From the NCBI RefSeq assembly GCF_001457635.1, contig NZ_LN831051.1:558001-622000 (forward strand): a stretch of DNA of 64,000 nucleotides, written 5' to 3'. Positions 17,829 through 28,954 of the stretch are shown here, piece by piece. The DNA is from Streptococcus pneumoniae. GTDB taxonomy: Bacteria; Bacillota; Bacilli; Lactobacillales; Streptococcaceae. The translations under genes and the position numbers were made by a program. Each line of letters starts with the position of its first letter. Within the stretch, counting starts at the first letter, position 1. The notes below the pieces were generated by a model. It did not search any database, was not told the origin of the DNA, and saw nothing but the letters and a program-made list of their open reading frames with translations.

Positions 17829-19144
17829 AACATACACTTGAAACTATCAATAGTAGAACTCAGTGGTTTAGAGAAGCAAGATTTGGGATGTTCATTCATT
17901 GGGGGTTATATTCTATTCCAGGAAAAGGGGAATGGATTCGTAGTCATCAGAAATTACCTATTGAAGATTATGAACCATATTTTCGAGCTTTTGATCCTAA
18001 GGAATATAACCCTAGAGAATGGGCTAAACAAGCAAAAGCTGCAGGGATGAAGTATATGGTTTTAACGGCTAAACATCATGATGGGTTTTGTTTGTTTGAT
18101 TCAAAATTTACAGATTATAAAGCAACAAATACACCTGCAGGTAGAGATTTAGTTAAAGAATTTGTAGATGCTGTTCGAGCTGAAGGTTTAAAAGTAGGCT
18201 TATATTTTAGTTTGATTGACTGGCACCATCCTGATTTCCCTAAATATGCTGATCTAAATCATCCAATGAGAGGAAATGAAGCCTATCGAGATGAGAAAAT
18301 TAACTTTGACAGTTATTTGGAGTATTTGCACAATCAAGTTAAAGAAATTGTAACTGGTTATGGTCAGATTGACATATTATGGTTTGATTATTCTTATGAA
18401 GACATGGTGGGTGAAAAATGGGGAGCTTCAAAATTAATAGACATGGTTCGTCATTATCAGCCAAACGTTATCGTAGATAATAGATTAGAAACATCAGGTG
18501 AAGGATTCGGAAGTATCGTTACAGATGAAATTACCTCTTACGCTGGAGATTTTGTTAGTCCAGAGCAAATTGTTCCTCACGAAGGTATTCGAAACTTTAA
18601 AGGTGAACCTGTTCCTTGGGAACTTTGTCTAACTATGAATAACAATTGGGCTTATAATCCTACAGATTATCTATATAAGTCTAGTCAAACTTTGATAAGA
18701 AAGTTAGTGGAATGTGTTAGTAAAAACGGAAATATGATTCTTAATGTAGGCCCAGATGCTTTGGGAAGAATTAATGATTCAAGTAAGAAAATATTAGATA
18801 ATTTTCATCGATGGATGTCTCGAAATGGTGAGGCAATTTATGGATGTAGTGGAGATGAAAATTTACCAAAACCAGATTGGGGATACTATACTCGTAATGG
18901 AAATACGGTTTATGCTCATGTATTTGAACAACCTATAGGTCCTTTAGCTCTTCTTGGTATTAGTAAAGAAAACGTAAAAAGAATGAGCTTTCTTCATGAT
19001 GGAAGTGAGGTGAAAATTTCAGAAAGCTGGACGACCAATGCCTACAAAGGAATTTGTTTTGCACAGTTTGGAGAAGTTCCACATTTTACCTATCCATTAC
19101 CAGACTTGATTGATAGCGTAATCAAAATTGAGTTGAGAGAGTAG
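17825..19144 (+). CDS. Alpha-L-fucosidase, GH29, cytoplasmic
   Basis: Retaining fucosidase, 439 residues with no signal peptide, so it acts on imported oligosaccharide. Family features are RFGMFIHWGLYSIPGKGEW near residue 20, the AKHHDGFCLFDS segment near 80, and DILWFDYSYED near 182, which should contain the catalytic aspartate. In context it would remove the alpha-1,2-linked fucose of a blood-group antigen and feed the isomerase. It overlaps the permease gene by 4 bases with GGAGGAGGAGC ahead of the ATG. Confidence 0.92.
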   Translation: MKHTLETINSRTQWFREARFGMFIHWGLYSIPGKGEWIRSHQKLPIEDYEPYFRAFDPKEYNPREWAKQAKAAGMKYMVLTAKHHDGFCLFDSKFTDYKATNTPAGRDLVKEFVDAVRAEGLKVGLYFSLIDWHHPDFPKYADLNHPMRGNEAYRDEKINFDSYLEYLHNQVKEIVTGYGQIDILWFDYSYEDMVGEKWGASKLIDMVRHYQPNVIVDNRLETSGEGFGSIVTDEITSYAGDFVSPEQIVPHEGIRNFKGEPVPWELCLTMNNNWAYNPTDYLYKSSQTLIRKLVECVSKNGNMILNVGPDALGRINDSSKKILDNFHRWMSRNGEAIYGCSGDENLPKPDWGYYTRNGNTVYAHVFEQPIGPLALLGISKENVKRMSFLHDGSEVKISESWTTNAYKGICFAQFGEVPHFTYPLPDLIDSVIKIELRE

Positions 19145-19149
19145 TTTAT

Positions 19150-21021
19150 ATGAAAATTGAAAATAAAAATGTAAGACGTAATTTCTTTTGGGGAGATGGT
19201 CGATTTTATACTACTGATATCGTAAACAAACGGGCAGGAGTAATGATAAAAAATGTTTCGAAAGAAGAATTTACCATTACATTGGAGAATGGTATAAGAC
19301 TTTCTTCAAATCATTTTTCAGCAATCGTTAGGGAAGAGGGAGATACGCGAATTCAGGTTTCTTTTGTTTGTCCTTCCATTCGTTTACGTTTAATCTTTGA
19401 ATCGAGGGATGATGTTCTTTCGAAGCAATTAGTTTTAGAATCATCTACTGAGGTTATTAAATCTGTAGAGGTAGAGAGTTTTGAGTTTGAAACAGAAGAC
19501 AATATTTTCTATCCGAAAAGACAAGATTGTATTAAGGAAATGGCGAATTTTTCCGGTTATTATGTAGAATTGGGACAACCTGTTTATGCGAATTCTTTAT
19601 TCTTAGGAATGGAATTTCCAATGTCTGAAAACAAGGTAGATGGTAGACACTATGTATCAAGATATTACTTGGGAACTGTTGTAAATCAAGAAAAGAGTTT
19701 GTGGTCTTGTATTATTGGGGGAGCATGTTCTTATAAAAAAGAAGAGATTCAAGAGGCATTTTTTGAATATGTTGAAGGAATAGCTCAACCTAGTTATTTC
19801 CGTAAACAGTATAATTCCTGGTATGACCATATGACCGATATTACAGAGGAAGGTATTTTAAAAAGTTTTTCTGAGATTCGAGATGGATTTGAAAATCATG
19901 GAGTTCATTTAGATGCTTATGTTGTTGATGATGGTTGGACAAACTATCAATCAGTTTGGGAATTCAATCATAAATTCCCAAATGGTTTGAGAAATATTAA
20001 ACATCTTGTAAATGGATTTGGTTCAAGCCTAGGATTGTGGATTGGTCCCCGAGGTGGTTATAATGGGACAGAAATCATTATGAGTGATTGGTTAGAAGCA
20101 CATCCAGAGTTAAATATTGGATCTAAAAATTTGATTTCAAATGATGTAAACGTGGCTGATTTTAACTATCTCAATCAAATGAAGAAAAGGATGTTGGAAT
20201 ATCAAAAAGAATTCGATATCAGCTATTGGAAAATTGATGGCTGGTTACTTCAACCTGACAAACCTGATAAGAGTGGACCGCACGGTATGTATACCATGAC
20301 AGTGGTTTATGAGTTCTTAATTCAACTGTTGATAGATCTAAGAAAGGAGAGAGGAGGAAAAGATTGTTGGTTAAACTTGACTTCTTATGTAAATCCTAGT
20401 CCATGGTTTTTACAGTGGGTCAATAGTTTATGGATTCAAATATCTCAAGATGTAGGCTTTACAGAGAATGCAGGTAATGATATCAATCGTATGATAACTT
20501 ACCGAGATATTCAGTATCAAGAATTTTTGGAAAAACGTGAGATACAGTTACCTATGTGGTCGCTTTATAATCATGAACCAATCTATGCTGTCAGTGCAAA
20601 TACCTGGTACATGGATCATCAAATGTTTGCATCAATACCAGATTTTGAAGCTTATCTATTATTTATTTCAACAAGAGGGAATGCTTTTTGGGAGTTTCAC
20701 TATTCTTTTGATATGTTTGATGAAGAACGCTGGAAAGCCAATGCTCGTGCCGTCAAATGGATAGAGGAGAATTATCAAACACTAAAATATAGTAAAAAAA
20801 TAGGAGGAAGTCCTGAAAAATTTGAAATTTATGGTTATAAGTGTCACAATCAGAAGACTTCTACTGAAATTCTCTCTCTGAGAAATCCTGCTCAGATTAA
20901 ACAAAAAATAAAAATAGAGAATCTTTCGATAGAGAATTTTACCAGAGTAATTGGAGATTTTACTATTCAAGAAGATGAGATAGAATTGGCACCGTACTCT
21001 ATCGTGATACTGAAGAAGTAA
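19150..21021 (+). CDS. GH36-family alpha-galactosidase or alpha-N-acetylgalactosaminidase
   Basis: Clan GH-D hydrolase of 623 residues, shorter than and diverged from the neighbouring classical GH36. The key motifs are YVVDDGWTNY near residue 257 and SYWKIDGWLL near 358, the latter carrying the presumed nucleophile Asp (KxD motif). No signal peptide, so it is cytoplasmic. In the analogous published type 2 fucose operon two GH36 enzymes occur in this order. A plausible split of labour is that one removes terminal GalNAc (A antigen) and the other galactose (B antigen), but which does what cannot be decided from sequence. Confidence 0.8.
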   Translation: MKIENKNVRRNFFWGDGRFYTTDIVNKRAGVMIKNVSKEEFTITLENGIRLSSNHFSAIVREEGDTRIQVSFVCPSIRLRLIFESRDDVLSKQLVLESSTEVIKSVEVESFEFETEDNIFYPKRQDCIKEMANFSGYYVELGQPVYANSLFLGMEFPMSENKVDGRHYVSRYYLGTVVNQEKSLWSCIIGGACSYKKEEIQEAFFEYVEGIAQPSYFRKQYNSWYDHMTDITEEGILKSFSEIRDGFENHGVHLDAYVVDDGWTNYQSVWEFNHKFPNGLRNIKHLVNGFGSSLGLWIGPRGGYNGTEIIMSDWLEAHPELNIGSKNLISNDVNVADFNYLNQMKKRMLEYQKEFDISYWKIDGWLLQPDKPDKSGPHGMYTMTVVYEFLIQLLIDLRKERGGKDCWLNLTSYVNPSPWFLQWVNSLWIQISQDVGFTENAGNDINRMITYRDIQYQEFLEKREIQLPMWSLYNHEPIYAVSANTWYMDHQMFASIPDFEAYLLFISTRGNAFWEFHYSFDMFDEERWKANARAVKWIEENYQTLKYSKKIGGSPEKFEIYGYKCHNQKTSTEILSLRNPAQIKQKIKIENLSIENFTRVIGDFTIQEDEIELAPYSIVILKK

Positions 21022-21042
21022 AGAAAAAATTGTGAGGTAGAG

Positions 21043-23259
21043 ATGACGATTTATATTAATAAGGACGAGACCGTTTTTCATTTGGCAATGAAAGATAGTA
21101 GTTATATTTTTAGAATTTTAGAAAATGGGGAACTTCAACATCTACATTTTGGGAAAAGGATTCATGTCAAGGAAAATTATAACCAATTGATGGCCTATGA
21201 AAAAAGAGGATTTGAAGTATCTTTTTCTGAAGAATTTGAGGATATTCAACAGTCTATGATACAAAATGAATATTCTTCATATGGGAAAGGAGATTTTCGG
21301 CATCCAGCCTTTCAAGTTCAAGGAATGAATGGTAGTAGGATAACGACACTAAAATATCAAGGTTTTGAACTTGAAAAAGGGAAAAATCGTCTTAACTCTC
21401 TACCTTCAACATTTGATGATATTGGTCAGTGTGCGGAAACATTAACGATTATTTTAACAGATTCCATATTAGATTTAACTGTTAGACTAAATTACACAAT
21501 TTTTCCGGAATACAATGTCTTAGTTAGAAATACGGAATTTTTAAATAATAGCAATAATAAGTTGACTCTTTTGAAAGCAATGAGCTTACAGCTAGATCTA
21601 CCTGATAGTCAATATGACTTTATTCAATTTTCTGGAGCATGGCTGAGGGAACGTCAGTTATATAGAACTTCGCTTAGACCAGGTATTCAAGCAATAGATA
21701 GCTTGAGATACTCATCAAGTCCTCAGCAAAATCCTTTCTTTATGCTATCAAGGAGGGAAACTACAGAGCATAGTGGTGAGGTTTATGGTTTTAACTTTAT
21801 CTATTCTGGAAATTTTCAAAATATGATTGAAGTTGACCATTTTGACACCGCTAGAGTAACGGTAGGAATAAATCCAGTAGAATTTCGTTTTTTATTAAAT
21901 CCTGCCGAAAGTTTTGTGACACCAGAAGCAATTGTGATCTATTCTGATCAAGGGATGAATCAGATGAGCCAACAACTATCAGATTTTTATCGACATCATT
22001 TAGTTAATCCTAATTTTTCTCAAGCTAGTCGTCCTATAATACTCAATAGTTGGGAAACATTTTATTTTGACTTGAGTACAGAAAAAATTTTAGATTTAGC
22101 AAAGGCTGCTAAAGATTTAGGGATAGAATTATTTGTACTGGATGATGGTTGGTTTGGTCATAGGAAAGATGACAAAAGTTCTCTGGGTGATTGGGTAACA
22201 GATAGAAGTCGCCTTCCTGAAGGTATTGGATTTCTTGCAGATGAAATTCACAAAATAGGTTTACAATTTGGTTTGTGGTTTGAGCCTGAAATGATTTCTA
22301 TTGATAGTGATTTGTACAAGAATCATGCCGATTGGACTATCCATTTGTTAGACAGAGAGAAGTCAGTAGGAAGAAATCAATATGTGTTGGATTTGACGAG
22401 ACAGGAAGTTGTTGATTACCTTTTTGATTCTATTTCTAAAATCATAATCAAAACAAATCTGGATTATATCAAATGGGATATGAATCGTCATATAACAGAT
22501 ATTTATAGTATTGAACTTGATTCTGAACAGCAGATGGAATTTGGTCATCGATATATCTTAGGTCTTTATCAGTTATTAGATCGTTTAATAACTAAGTTCC
22601 CTTCAGTTCTATTTGAATCTTGTTCTTCAGGTGGTGGACGTTTTGATTTAGGACTTATGTATTATGCACCGCAAGCGTGGACGAGTGATGATACGGACCC
22701 GATAGAAAGATTGAAAATTCAGCATGGAACTTCTTATGGATATTCTCCATCAATGATGACAGCCCATGTTTCTATTTCTCCAAATGAACAAAGTGGAAGA
22801 CAAACGAGTTTGGACACTAGGACAAATGTAGCTTATTTTAGTTCTTTCGGTTATGAATTAGATGTTACGAGATTGTCGGTAGAAGAAAAAGAACAAGTGA
22901 GAGAACAAATTCAGTTTTATAAAAAATATCGTTCATTGTTTCAATATGGGGATTTCTATAGGATAAACAGTCCTTTTAGTTGTGATTCTGCTAGTTGGCA
23001 AGTTGTTTCAAAAGATAAATGCCAATCGATTTTATTGTATGCTCAATTGAATAGTAAGTTGAATCCAGGTTATACAAGAGTTTATTTTAGTGGTTTAGAT
23101 AAAGATAAATGCTATTCCGTCTCTAGATTTGATGAGTTCTTTTATGGAGATGAATTAATGAATGCTGGAATAAAAGTCAGTTTAAGTAATTTAGCACTTT
23201 GTGTTCCAGAATATCTTACAAAATTATTTGTTATTGAAGAAGTTGTATGTAAATATTGA
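21043..23259 (+). CDS. Alpha-galactosidase, GH36
   Basis: Full-length classical GH36 enzyme (738 residues) of the bacterial Aga/RafA type. Visible motifs are [12 protein letters not shown] near residue 366, [13 protein letters not shown] near 472 containing the nucleophile Asp, and [10 protein letters not shown] followed by WTSDDTDP, containing the acid/base region near 545. No signal peptide is present, so it is cytoplasmic. It would remove terminal alpha-galactose from B-type antigens or other imported galactosides. The sequence is clearly AT-rich, as for the whole central part of the locus. Confidence 0.92.
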   Translation: MTIYINKDETVFHLAMKDSSYIFRILENGELQHLHFGKRIHVKENYNQLMAYEKRGFEVSFSEEFEDIQQSMIQNEYSSYGKGDFRHPAFQVQGMNGSRITTLKYQGFELEKGKNRLNSLPSTFDDIGQCAETLTIILTDSILDLTVRLNYTIFPEYNVLVRNTEFLNNSNNKLTLLKAMSLQLDLPDSQYDFIQFSGAWLRERQLYRTSLRPGIQAIDSLRYSSSPQQNPFFMLSRRETTEHSGEVYGFNFIYSGNFQNMIEVDHFDTARVTVGINPVEFRFLLNPAESFVTPEAIVIYSDQGMNQMSQQLSDFYRHHLVNPNFSQASRPIILNSWETFYFDLSTEKILDLAKAAKDLGIELFVLDDGWFGHRKDDKSSLGDWVTDRSRLPEGIGFLADEIHKIGLQFGLWFEPEMISIDSDLYKNHADWTIHLLDREKSVGRNQYVLDLTRQEVVDYLFDSISKIIIKTNLDYIKWDMNRHITDIYSIELDSEQQMEFGHRYILGLYQLLDRLITKFPSVLFESCSSGGGRFDLGLMYYAPQAWTSDDTDPIERLKIQHGTSYGYSPSMMTAHVSISPNEQSGRQTSLDTRTNVAYFSSFGYELDVTRLSVEEKEQVREQIQFYKKYRSLFQYGDFYRINSPFSCDSASWQVVSKDKCQSILLYAQLNSKLNPGYTRVYFSGLDKDKCYSVSRFDEFFYGDELMNAGIKVSLSNLALCVPEYLTKLFVIEEVVCKY

Positions 23260-23269
23260 GGAAATAAAA

Positions 23270-26200
23270 ATGGAAAGTAAAAAAATAGCAAAACAGATTT
23301 TAATAGCTACGGCTGTTTTAACAAGTTTTTTAGGAAGTAATTTGGTTTATGCAGATGTAGTTCAAAGTAATTCTAATAACAGAGCTAGTACTGAAACTGC
23401 TAGAGTAACAGGGAATAACTTAGAAAAACTTATTACTAAAGATAAAGAAATTGATAAAGAGATGACATATCTTTCAGATATGGATTGGTCTTCTGCAACT
23501 CATGGTGATATAGATAAAACAAAAACAGTACAAAAAGATGCTCCATTTACAACAGGAAATAAAGGAGAGCATACTAAGATTTCATTGCTCACTTCTGATG
23601 ATAAAGTTAAATATTTTGATAAAGGAATAGGAACAGTCGCAGATTCTCCATCAGTAATCAGCTATGATATCAGCGGTCAAGGGTTTGAAAAATTTGAAAC
23701 TTATATAGGAATTGATCAAAGTGCTAATAGTTCTAGATCAGACCATGCAGTAGTGGATAGAATAGAAATAGAAATTGATGGAAAGGTTGTCTATTCTAGT
23801 AGTGTAACTAATCCAGAAGGATTCAGATATAATACCCAGGCACAATTTATTAGTGTGACAATTCCACAAAACGCTAAAAAAATATCCTTAAAATCATTCG
23901 CAGGAGAACATACATGGGGTGATGAGGTTGTATTTGCTGATGCTAAACTTATTAAAACTGTTAGTACTCAAACTATAACTCCAGATCTTCTTAATAAAGG
24001 AATTAATGGAGGAGTATATCTTTCTGATTTAGAATGGGTTGATGCTACTCATGGTGATGACGATAAATCAAAAACAGTTCAGAAAGATAAACCGTTTACA
24101 CCTGGTAATAACGGGTCTAATAATAAAATAAAATTACTAATTGACGGTAAGGAAGTCGAATTTAATAAGGGATTGGGAACTGTAGCAAGCAACCCGTCTA
24201 GTATAAAATATGATGTTTCGGGTGCTAATGTTACAAGATTTATTTCCTATGTCGGAATTGATAGGAGCGCCAATCATTTAAATTCAGATTACGCAGATAT
24301 TCAAAAATTTGAAGTTGTTGCGGATGGTAAAGTCATTTACTCATCAGATTCAAAATATCCAAAAGGAATTAAGTATGATACATCGGCATTTCTGGTTGAT
24401 GTTGAAATTCCCAAAGATACACAGACAATAGAACTTAAATCATATTCAGGGAAACATACATGGGCTGACGAATTGGTTTTAGGTGGAGCCTTGTTTATGG
24501 CAAATGGTAAATTTAAGAATCCTAATGATTGGTCAGAAGTTGATAAACGTCGTGAAATTAATAATGAACATCCGTTACTTATGATGCCTTTATATGCTAA
24601 CGGAGAAGAGTTTAACCAAGGGAAATATACTTTTTGGGGAGGAGATACATTAACAGGTAAGTGGGAGAATATACCAGATGACTTAAAACCATATACTGTT
24701 ATACAGTTACATCCAGATGATCTTCCTAAAAGAGATGGAGCTGCTAGAGATTTTTATGAACATATGTTAGAAGAAGCAGCGAAATATGTAAATCCTAAGA
24801 CTGGAAAAAATGAACCAATTCCAGTTATTCTGACGGTTTACACTGCTGGTAATATGCCTTATTATACTTCGGCACATTGGTTAAGTACCAGCTGGATTGA
24901 TAAAATGTATCAAAAATATCCAAATTTGCATGGTATTTTCAGTACAGAGAATTATTGGATTTGGGCAAATGATATTGAAAATAAGGCGGCAGATTACTTA
25001 AAAGTATCAGCTAAAAATGGAGGATATTTTATATGGGCTGAACAAAATAATGGTTCTGCAATAGAAAAAGCATTTGGAAAAAACGGTAAGATAGCATTTC
25101 AGAAATCTGTTGATAAGTACTGGAAGAACCTTATTTTCATGTTCAAAAATACACCTGCTGCTGAGGGAAATGATTCAACTACAGAAAGTTATATGAAGGG
25201 ACTTTGGCTTTCAAATCATACTTATCAATGGGGTGGTTTGATGGATACTTGGAAGTGGTATGAGACAGGTAAATGGAAACTGTTTGCAAGTGGTAATATC
25301 GGAAAAAGTCAAGGAGATAGACAATGGTTGACTGAACCAGAGTCTATGCTAGGAGAAGAAGCTTTAGGGGTTTACCTTAATGGAGGTGTAGTTTATAATT
25401 TTGAACACCCAGCTTATACCTATGGTGTAAATAATAAAGAAAGCTTACTCTTTAGCGAAGTAATAAAAGAATTTTTTAGATATGTAATAGCGCATCCAGC
25501 ACCATCCAAAGAAAAGGTACTTGAGGATACAAAAGTATTCATACATGGAGACTATTCAAATAAAGGAAATGGTAAGTTCTTTGTAAACGTAAATACTGAT
25601 AGAGAACAAACTCCATTATACATGACTGGTCGTTATAATGTTATTCCAGCTATTCCAGGTGTTTTAAAAACAGATAAATTGAAAGAGTCTGTTTCTGGTA
25701 GCCGTATTCAGATTAAGGAAATCACTTCTCCGGAATTTAGCTCTACTCAGGCTAGAAAAGAATACTTAAATAAGCTGTATCCTATGAATTATGAAGGAGA
25801 TATCTTTGCTCAGAAATTAGATAATAGATGGTTTGTCTATAATTACAAGGTAAATGAGAATGTTAAACAGACTGGGAAATTAAAATTTAATTCTTTAGAA
25901 ATGGATGTTGAATTTGAACCTCATACCTATGGTATTTTTGAGAGAATAAGTAATGGATTGAAAGTGAATTTAAATAATTTTAGAACAAATAAAGATTCAC
26001 TATGGTCTAATGCTCAAGATGCAAATCAGGCAAAGAAACTACCACAATTGACCAAGAAAGGTGCGATTAAGTGGATTGAAGAACATTATATCAAAGATAC
26101 TCAGTTTGGAGAGAAAAGGGTTACAAAGATAGTATTAAGAGGTATAGATAAACTTCCTACTATTCATTCATTATCAGGAACAAATAATTCCTATGATCAG

Positions 26201-26287
26201 CCATCTCTCAATTTTGATCAGAAAAATCATATGGTTACTATTACCATTAACAGTAACGGAAATCTTGAATTCGAACTTCATTTTTAG
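23270..26287 (+). CDS. Secreted GH98 blood-group endo-beta-galactosidase with tandem CBM51-like modules
   Basis: A 1005-residue extracellular enzyme. It has a Sec signal peptide ending near VYA-D (about residue 31), two homologous carbohydrate-binding modules of the NPCBM/CBM51 type (about 58-227 and 245-410; both open with YLSDxxW then ATHGD and KTVQKD), then a GH98 catalytic region from about 415 starting [15 protein letters not shown]. Glu560 in STENYW is the candidate catalytic acid by family analogy. No LPXTG anchor is visible, so the protein is probably released or held by other means. The module order (CBMs at the N-terminus) matches the pneumococcal form known to cut A/B antigens, unlike the TIGR4-type enzyme with C-terminal CBM47 repeats. 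The ATG at 23270 follows TGAGGAAATAA. Confidence 0.93.
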   Translation: MESKKIAKQILIATAVLTSFLGSNLVYADVVQSNSNNRASTETARVTGNNLEKLITKDKEIDKEMTYLSDMDWSSATHGDIDKTKTVQKDAPFTTGNKGEHTKISLLTSDDKVKYFDKGIGTVADSPSVISYDISGQGFEKFETYIGIDQSANSSRSDHAVVDRIEIEIDGKVVYSSSVTNPEGFRYNTQAQFISVTIPQNAKKISLKSFAGEHTWGDEVVFADAKLIKTVSTQTITPDLLNKGINGGVYLSDLEWVDATHGDDDKSKTVQKDKPFTPGNNGSNNKIKLLIDGKEVEFNKGLGTVASNPSSIKYDVSGANVTRFISYVGIDRSANHLNSDYADIQKFEVVADGKVIYSSDSKYPKGIKYDTSAFLVDVEIPKDTQTIELKSYSGKHTWADELVLGGALFMANGKFKNPNDWSEVDKRREINNEHPLLMMPLYANGEEFNQGKYTFWGGDTLTGKWENIPDDLKPYTVIQLHPDDLPKRDGAARDFYEHMLEEAAKYVNPKTGKNEPIPVILTVYTAGNMPYYTSAHWLSTSWIDKMYQKYPNLHGIFSTENYWIWANDIENKAADYLKVSAKNGGYFIWAEQNNGSAIEKAFGKNGKIAFQKSVDKYWKNLIFMFKNTPAAEGNDSTTESYMKGLWLSNHTYQWGGLMDTWKWYETGKWKLFASGNIGKSQGDRQWLTEPESMLGEEALGVYLNGGVVYNFEHPAYTYGVNNKESLLFSEVIKEFFRYVIAHPAPSKEKVLEDTKVFIHGDYSNKGNGKFFVNVNTDREQTPLYMTGRYNVIPAIPGVLKTDKLKESVSGSRIQIKEITSPEFSSTQARKEYLNKLYPMNYEGDIFAQKLDNRWFVYNYKVNENVKQTGKLKFNSLEMDVEFEPHTYGIFERISNGLKVNLNNFRTNKDSLWSNAQDANQAKKLPQLTKKGAIKWIEEHYIKDTQFGEKRVTKIVLRGIDKLPTIHSLSGTNNSYDQPSLNFDQKNHMVTITINSNGNLEFELHF

Positions 26288-26301
26288 AAAGGAGTGAGTT
26301 T

Positions 26302-27030
26302 ATGTCTCAAGATGAAAAATTAATTCGTGAACAGATTTGTGATGTTTGTCATAAGATGTGGCAACTTGGTTGGGTTGCTGCTAACGATGGGAATGTATCT
26401 GTTCGATTAGATGAGGATACCATTCTTGCAACACCTACTGGTATCAGCAAAAGTTTTATTACACCAGAAAAGCTGGTGAAGTTAAATCTTAAAGGAGAGA
26501 TTTTAGAAGCAGAAGGTGATTACTGTCCTTCTAGTGAAATTAAAATGCACATTCGGTGCTACGAAGAACGTGAGGATGTCCGTTCAGTTGTTCACGCGCA
26601 TCCACCGATTGCAACAGGATTTGCTCTTGCACACATTCCTTTAGATACTTATTCACTAATTGAGAGCGCGATTGTGGTAGGGGCAATTCCTATAACGCCA
26701 TTTGGAGTTCCGTCTACAATGGAAGTGCCAGAAGCAATTACACCTTATCTGCCCGATCATGATGTCATGCTATTAGAAAATCATGGAGCTCTGACTGTCG
26801 GAAGCGATGTAATTACAGCATACTACCGTATGGAAACTTTAGAATTAGTCGCAAAGACAACCTTCCACGGAAGAATGTTACTTTCTACAAAGGGCATTGA
26901 GGAGCAAGAAATTGCTCGTCCGACTTTAGAACGTCTATTCTCAATGCGAGAAAATTATAAGGTTACAGGTCGTCACCCAGGCTACCGTAAATATAATGGA
27001 GATGGTAGTATGAAAGAAACAGAAAAATAA
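26302..27030 (+). CDS. fucA: L-fuculose-1-phosphate aldolase
   Basis: Class II zinc aldolase (AraD/FucA family) that splits L-fuculose-1-phosphate to dihydroxyacetone phosphate and L-lactaldehyde. The zinc-binding VHAHPP motif lies near residue 97 and the LLENHG motif near 158. GNVSVR near residue 34 binds the phosphate. The length is 242 residues; the start follows GAAAGGAGTGAG. In the TIGR4-type locus the aldolase follows the kinase directly; here it lies after GH98, next to the isomerase. Confidence 0.93.
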   Translation: MSQDEKLIREQICDVCHKMWQLGWVAANDGNVSVRLDEDTILATPTGISKSFITPEKLVKLNLKGEILEAEGDYCPSSEIKMHIRCYEEREDVRSVVHAHPPIATGFALAHIPLDTYSLIESAIVVGAIPITPFGVPSTMEVPEAITPYLPDHDVMLLENHGALTVGSDVITAYYRMETLELVAKTTFHGRMLLSTKGIEEQEIARPTLERLFSMRENYKVTGRHPGYRKYNGDGSMKETEK

Positions 27031-27042
27031 GAGGAAAATAGT

Positions 27043-28809
27043 ATGATTCAACATCCACGTATTGGTATTCGTCCGACTATTGATGGTCGTCGTCAAGGTG
27101 TACGCGAATCACTTGAAGTGCAAACAATGAACATGGCTAAAAGTGTGGCAGATTTGATTTCAAGCACATTGAAATATCCAGATGGGGAACCTGTGGAATG
27201 CGTGATTTCTCCATCTACCATTGGTCGTGTTCCAGAGGCTGCGACTTCCCATGAGTTGTTTAAAAAGTCAAATGTTTGCGCAACAATTACAGTTACACCA
27301 TGCTGGTGTTATGGTAGTGAAACTATGGATATGTCTCCAGATATTCCTCATGCTATTTGGGGATTTAATGGGACAGAACGCCCAGGAGCTGTCTATCTTG
27401 CAGCTGTACTAGCTTCACATGCTCAAAAAGGGATTCCAGCCTTTGGGATTTATGGTAGAGACGTCCAGGAAGCTAGTGATACAGCTATTCCAGAAGATGT
27501 CAAAGAAAAACTTTTACGTTATGCGCGTGCAGCTCTTGCAACTGGCTTGATGAGAGACACTGCTTATCTATCAATGGGTAGTGTTTCGATGGGGATTGGC
27601 GGTTCTATTGTAAATTCAGATTTCTTCCAAGAATACTTAGGAATGCGAAATGAATCGGTAGATATGACGGAGTTCACACGCCGTATGGACCGTGGTATTT
27701 ACGACCCTGAAGAGTTCGAACGTGCGCTCAAATGGGTGAAAGAAAACGTAAAAGAAGGATTCGACCATAACCGTGAAGACCTTGTTTTAAGCCGTGAAGA
27801 AAAAGATAGACAATGGGAATTTGTTATTAAGATGTTCATGATTGGACGTGACTTAATGGTTGGTAACCCAAGACTTGCTGAACTTGGTTTTGAGGAAGAA
27901 GCAGTTGGTCACCATGCTTTAGTAGCTGGTTTCCAAGGTCAACGTCAGTGGACAGACCATTTCCCAAATGGGGACTTTATGGAAACTTTCCTCAATACTC
28001 AGTTTGACTGGAATGGTATTCGAAAACCATTTGTATTTGCGACAGAGAATGATTCACTAAATGGTGTGTCTATGCTCTTTAATTATCTATTAACAAATAC
28101 TCCACAAATCTTTGCTGATGTGCGTACTTATTGGAGCCCAGAGGCTGTTAAACGTGTAACGGGACATACTTTAGAGGGTCGTGCTGCAGCTGGCTTCTTA
28201 CATCTAATCAATTCTGGTTCTTGTACATTGGATGGTACAGGTCAAGCTACTCGAGATGGCAAACCTGTTATGAAACCATTCTGGGAGTTGGAAGAAAGTG
28301 AAGTGCAGGCTATGCTTGAAAATACAGACTTCCCACCAGCAAACCGCGAATACTTCCGTGGAGGAGGATTCTCAACTCGTTTCTTGACGAAGGGGGATAT
28401 GCCAGTAACAATGGTACGTCTCAATCTTCTAAAAGGGGTTGGTCCAGTGCTACAAATTGCAGAAGGTTACACACTTGAACTTCCTGAAGATGTTCACCAT
28501 ACTTTAGATAATCGTACAGATCCAGGATGGCCAACTACTTGGTTTGCTCCACGTTTGACAGGAAAAGGTGCTTTCAAGTCTGTCTATGACGTCATGAATA
28601 ATTGGGGAGCTAATCATGGAGCCATAACATATGGACACATTGGAGCAGACTTGATTACCTTGGCTTCTATGTTGAGAATTCCTGTCAATATGCATAATGT
28701 ACCTGAGGAAGATATCTTTAGACCTAAAAATTGGTCCTTATTTGGAACAGAAGATCTAGAATCAGCAGACTATCGTGCATGTCAGTTGTTGGGACCACTA
28801 CATAAATAA
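27043..28809 (+). CDS. fucI: L-fucose isomerase
   Basis: Interconverts L-fucose and L-fuculose, the first intracellular step. The 588-residue length is that of bacterial FucI, and the opening [20 protein letters not shown], the [11 protein letters not shown] segment and the [19 protein letters not shown] region are family features. Manganese ligands (Glu, Asp, His) are expected in the central and C-terminal domains. It follows fucA after 12 bases and is last before the terminator at 28821. The gene looks somewhat richer in G+C than the adjoining GH36/GH98 segment. Confidence 0.96.
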   Translation: MIQHPRIGIRPTIDGRRQGVRESLEVQTMNMAKSVADLISSTLKYPDGEPVECVISPSTIGRVPEAATSHELFKKSNVCATITVTPCWCYGSETMDMSPDIPHAIWGFNGTERPGAVYLAAVLASHAQKGIPAFGIYGRDVQEASDTAIPEDVKEKLLRYARAALATGLMRDTAYLSMGSVSMGIGGSIVNSDFFQEYLGMRNESVDMTEFTRRMDRGIYDPEEFERALKWVKENVKEGFDHNREDLVLSREEKDRQWEFVIKMFMIGRDLMVGNPRLAELGFEEEAVGHHALVAGFQGQRQWTDHFPNGDFMETFLNTQFDWNGIRKPFVFATENDSLNGVSMLFNYLLTNTPQIFADVRTYWSPEAVKRVTGHTLEGRAAAGFLHLINSGSCTLDGTGQATRDGKPVMKPFWELEESEVQAMLENTDFPPANREYFRGGGFSTRFLTKGDMPVTMVRLNLLKGVGPVLQIAEGYTLELPEDVHHTLDNRTDPGWPTTWFAPRLTGKGAFKSVYDVMNNWGANHGAITYGHIGADLITLASMLRIPVNMHNVPEEDIFRPKNWSLFGTEDLESADYRACQLLGPLHK

Positions 28810-28820
28810 AACTTGTTTAT

Positions 28821-28854
28821 ATAGGAGGTGAACTTACGTCCCTCCTATCCTTTT
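28821..28854 (+). terminator. Terminator of the fucose operon
   Basis: ATAGGAGG (28821-28828) pairs with CCTCCTAT (28841-28848), followed by CCTTTT. Confidence 0.75.
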
Positions 28855-28884
28855 AAAAAGATTTGTTAAACAATTCACAAATAA

Positions 28885-28913
28885 TTGAAAACGAATACAA
28901 AAAGTAATATAAT
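28885..28913 (+). promoter_or_regulatory. fucO promoter with perfect cre site
   Basis: TTGAAA (28885-28890) and TATAAT (28908-28913) are 17 bases apart. TGAAAACGAATACA (28886-28899) agrees at every position with the consensus TGWAARCGNWWWCA and overlaps the -35 box, predicting CcpA repression in the presence of glucose. Confidence 0.8.
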
Positions 28914-28954
28914 GATGTTAAATAGATAGCGCGGAGGCGCAGGAGGAAAATTAT

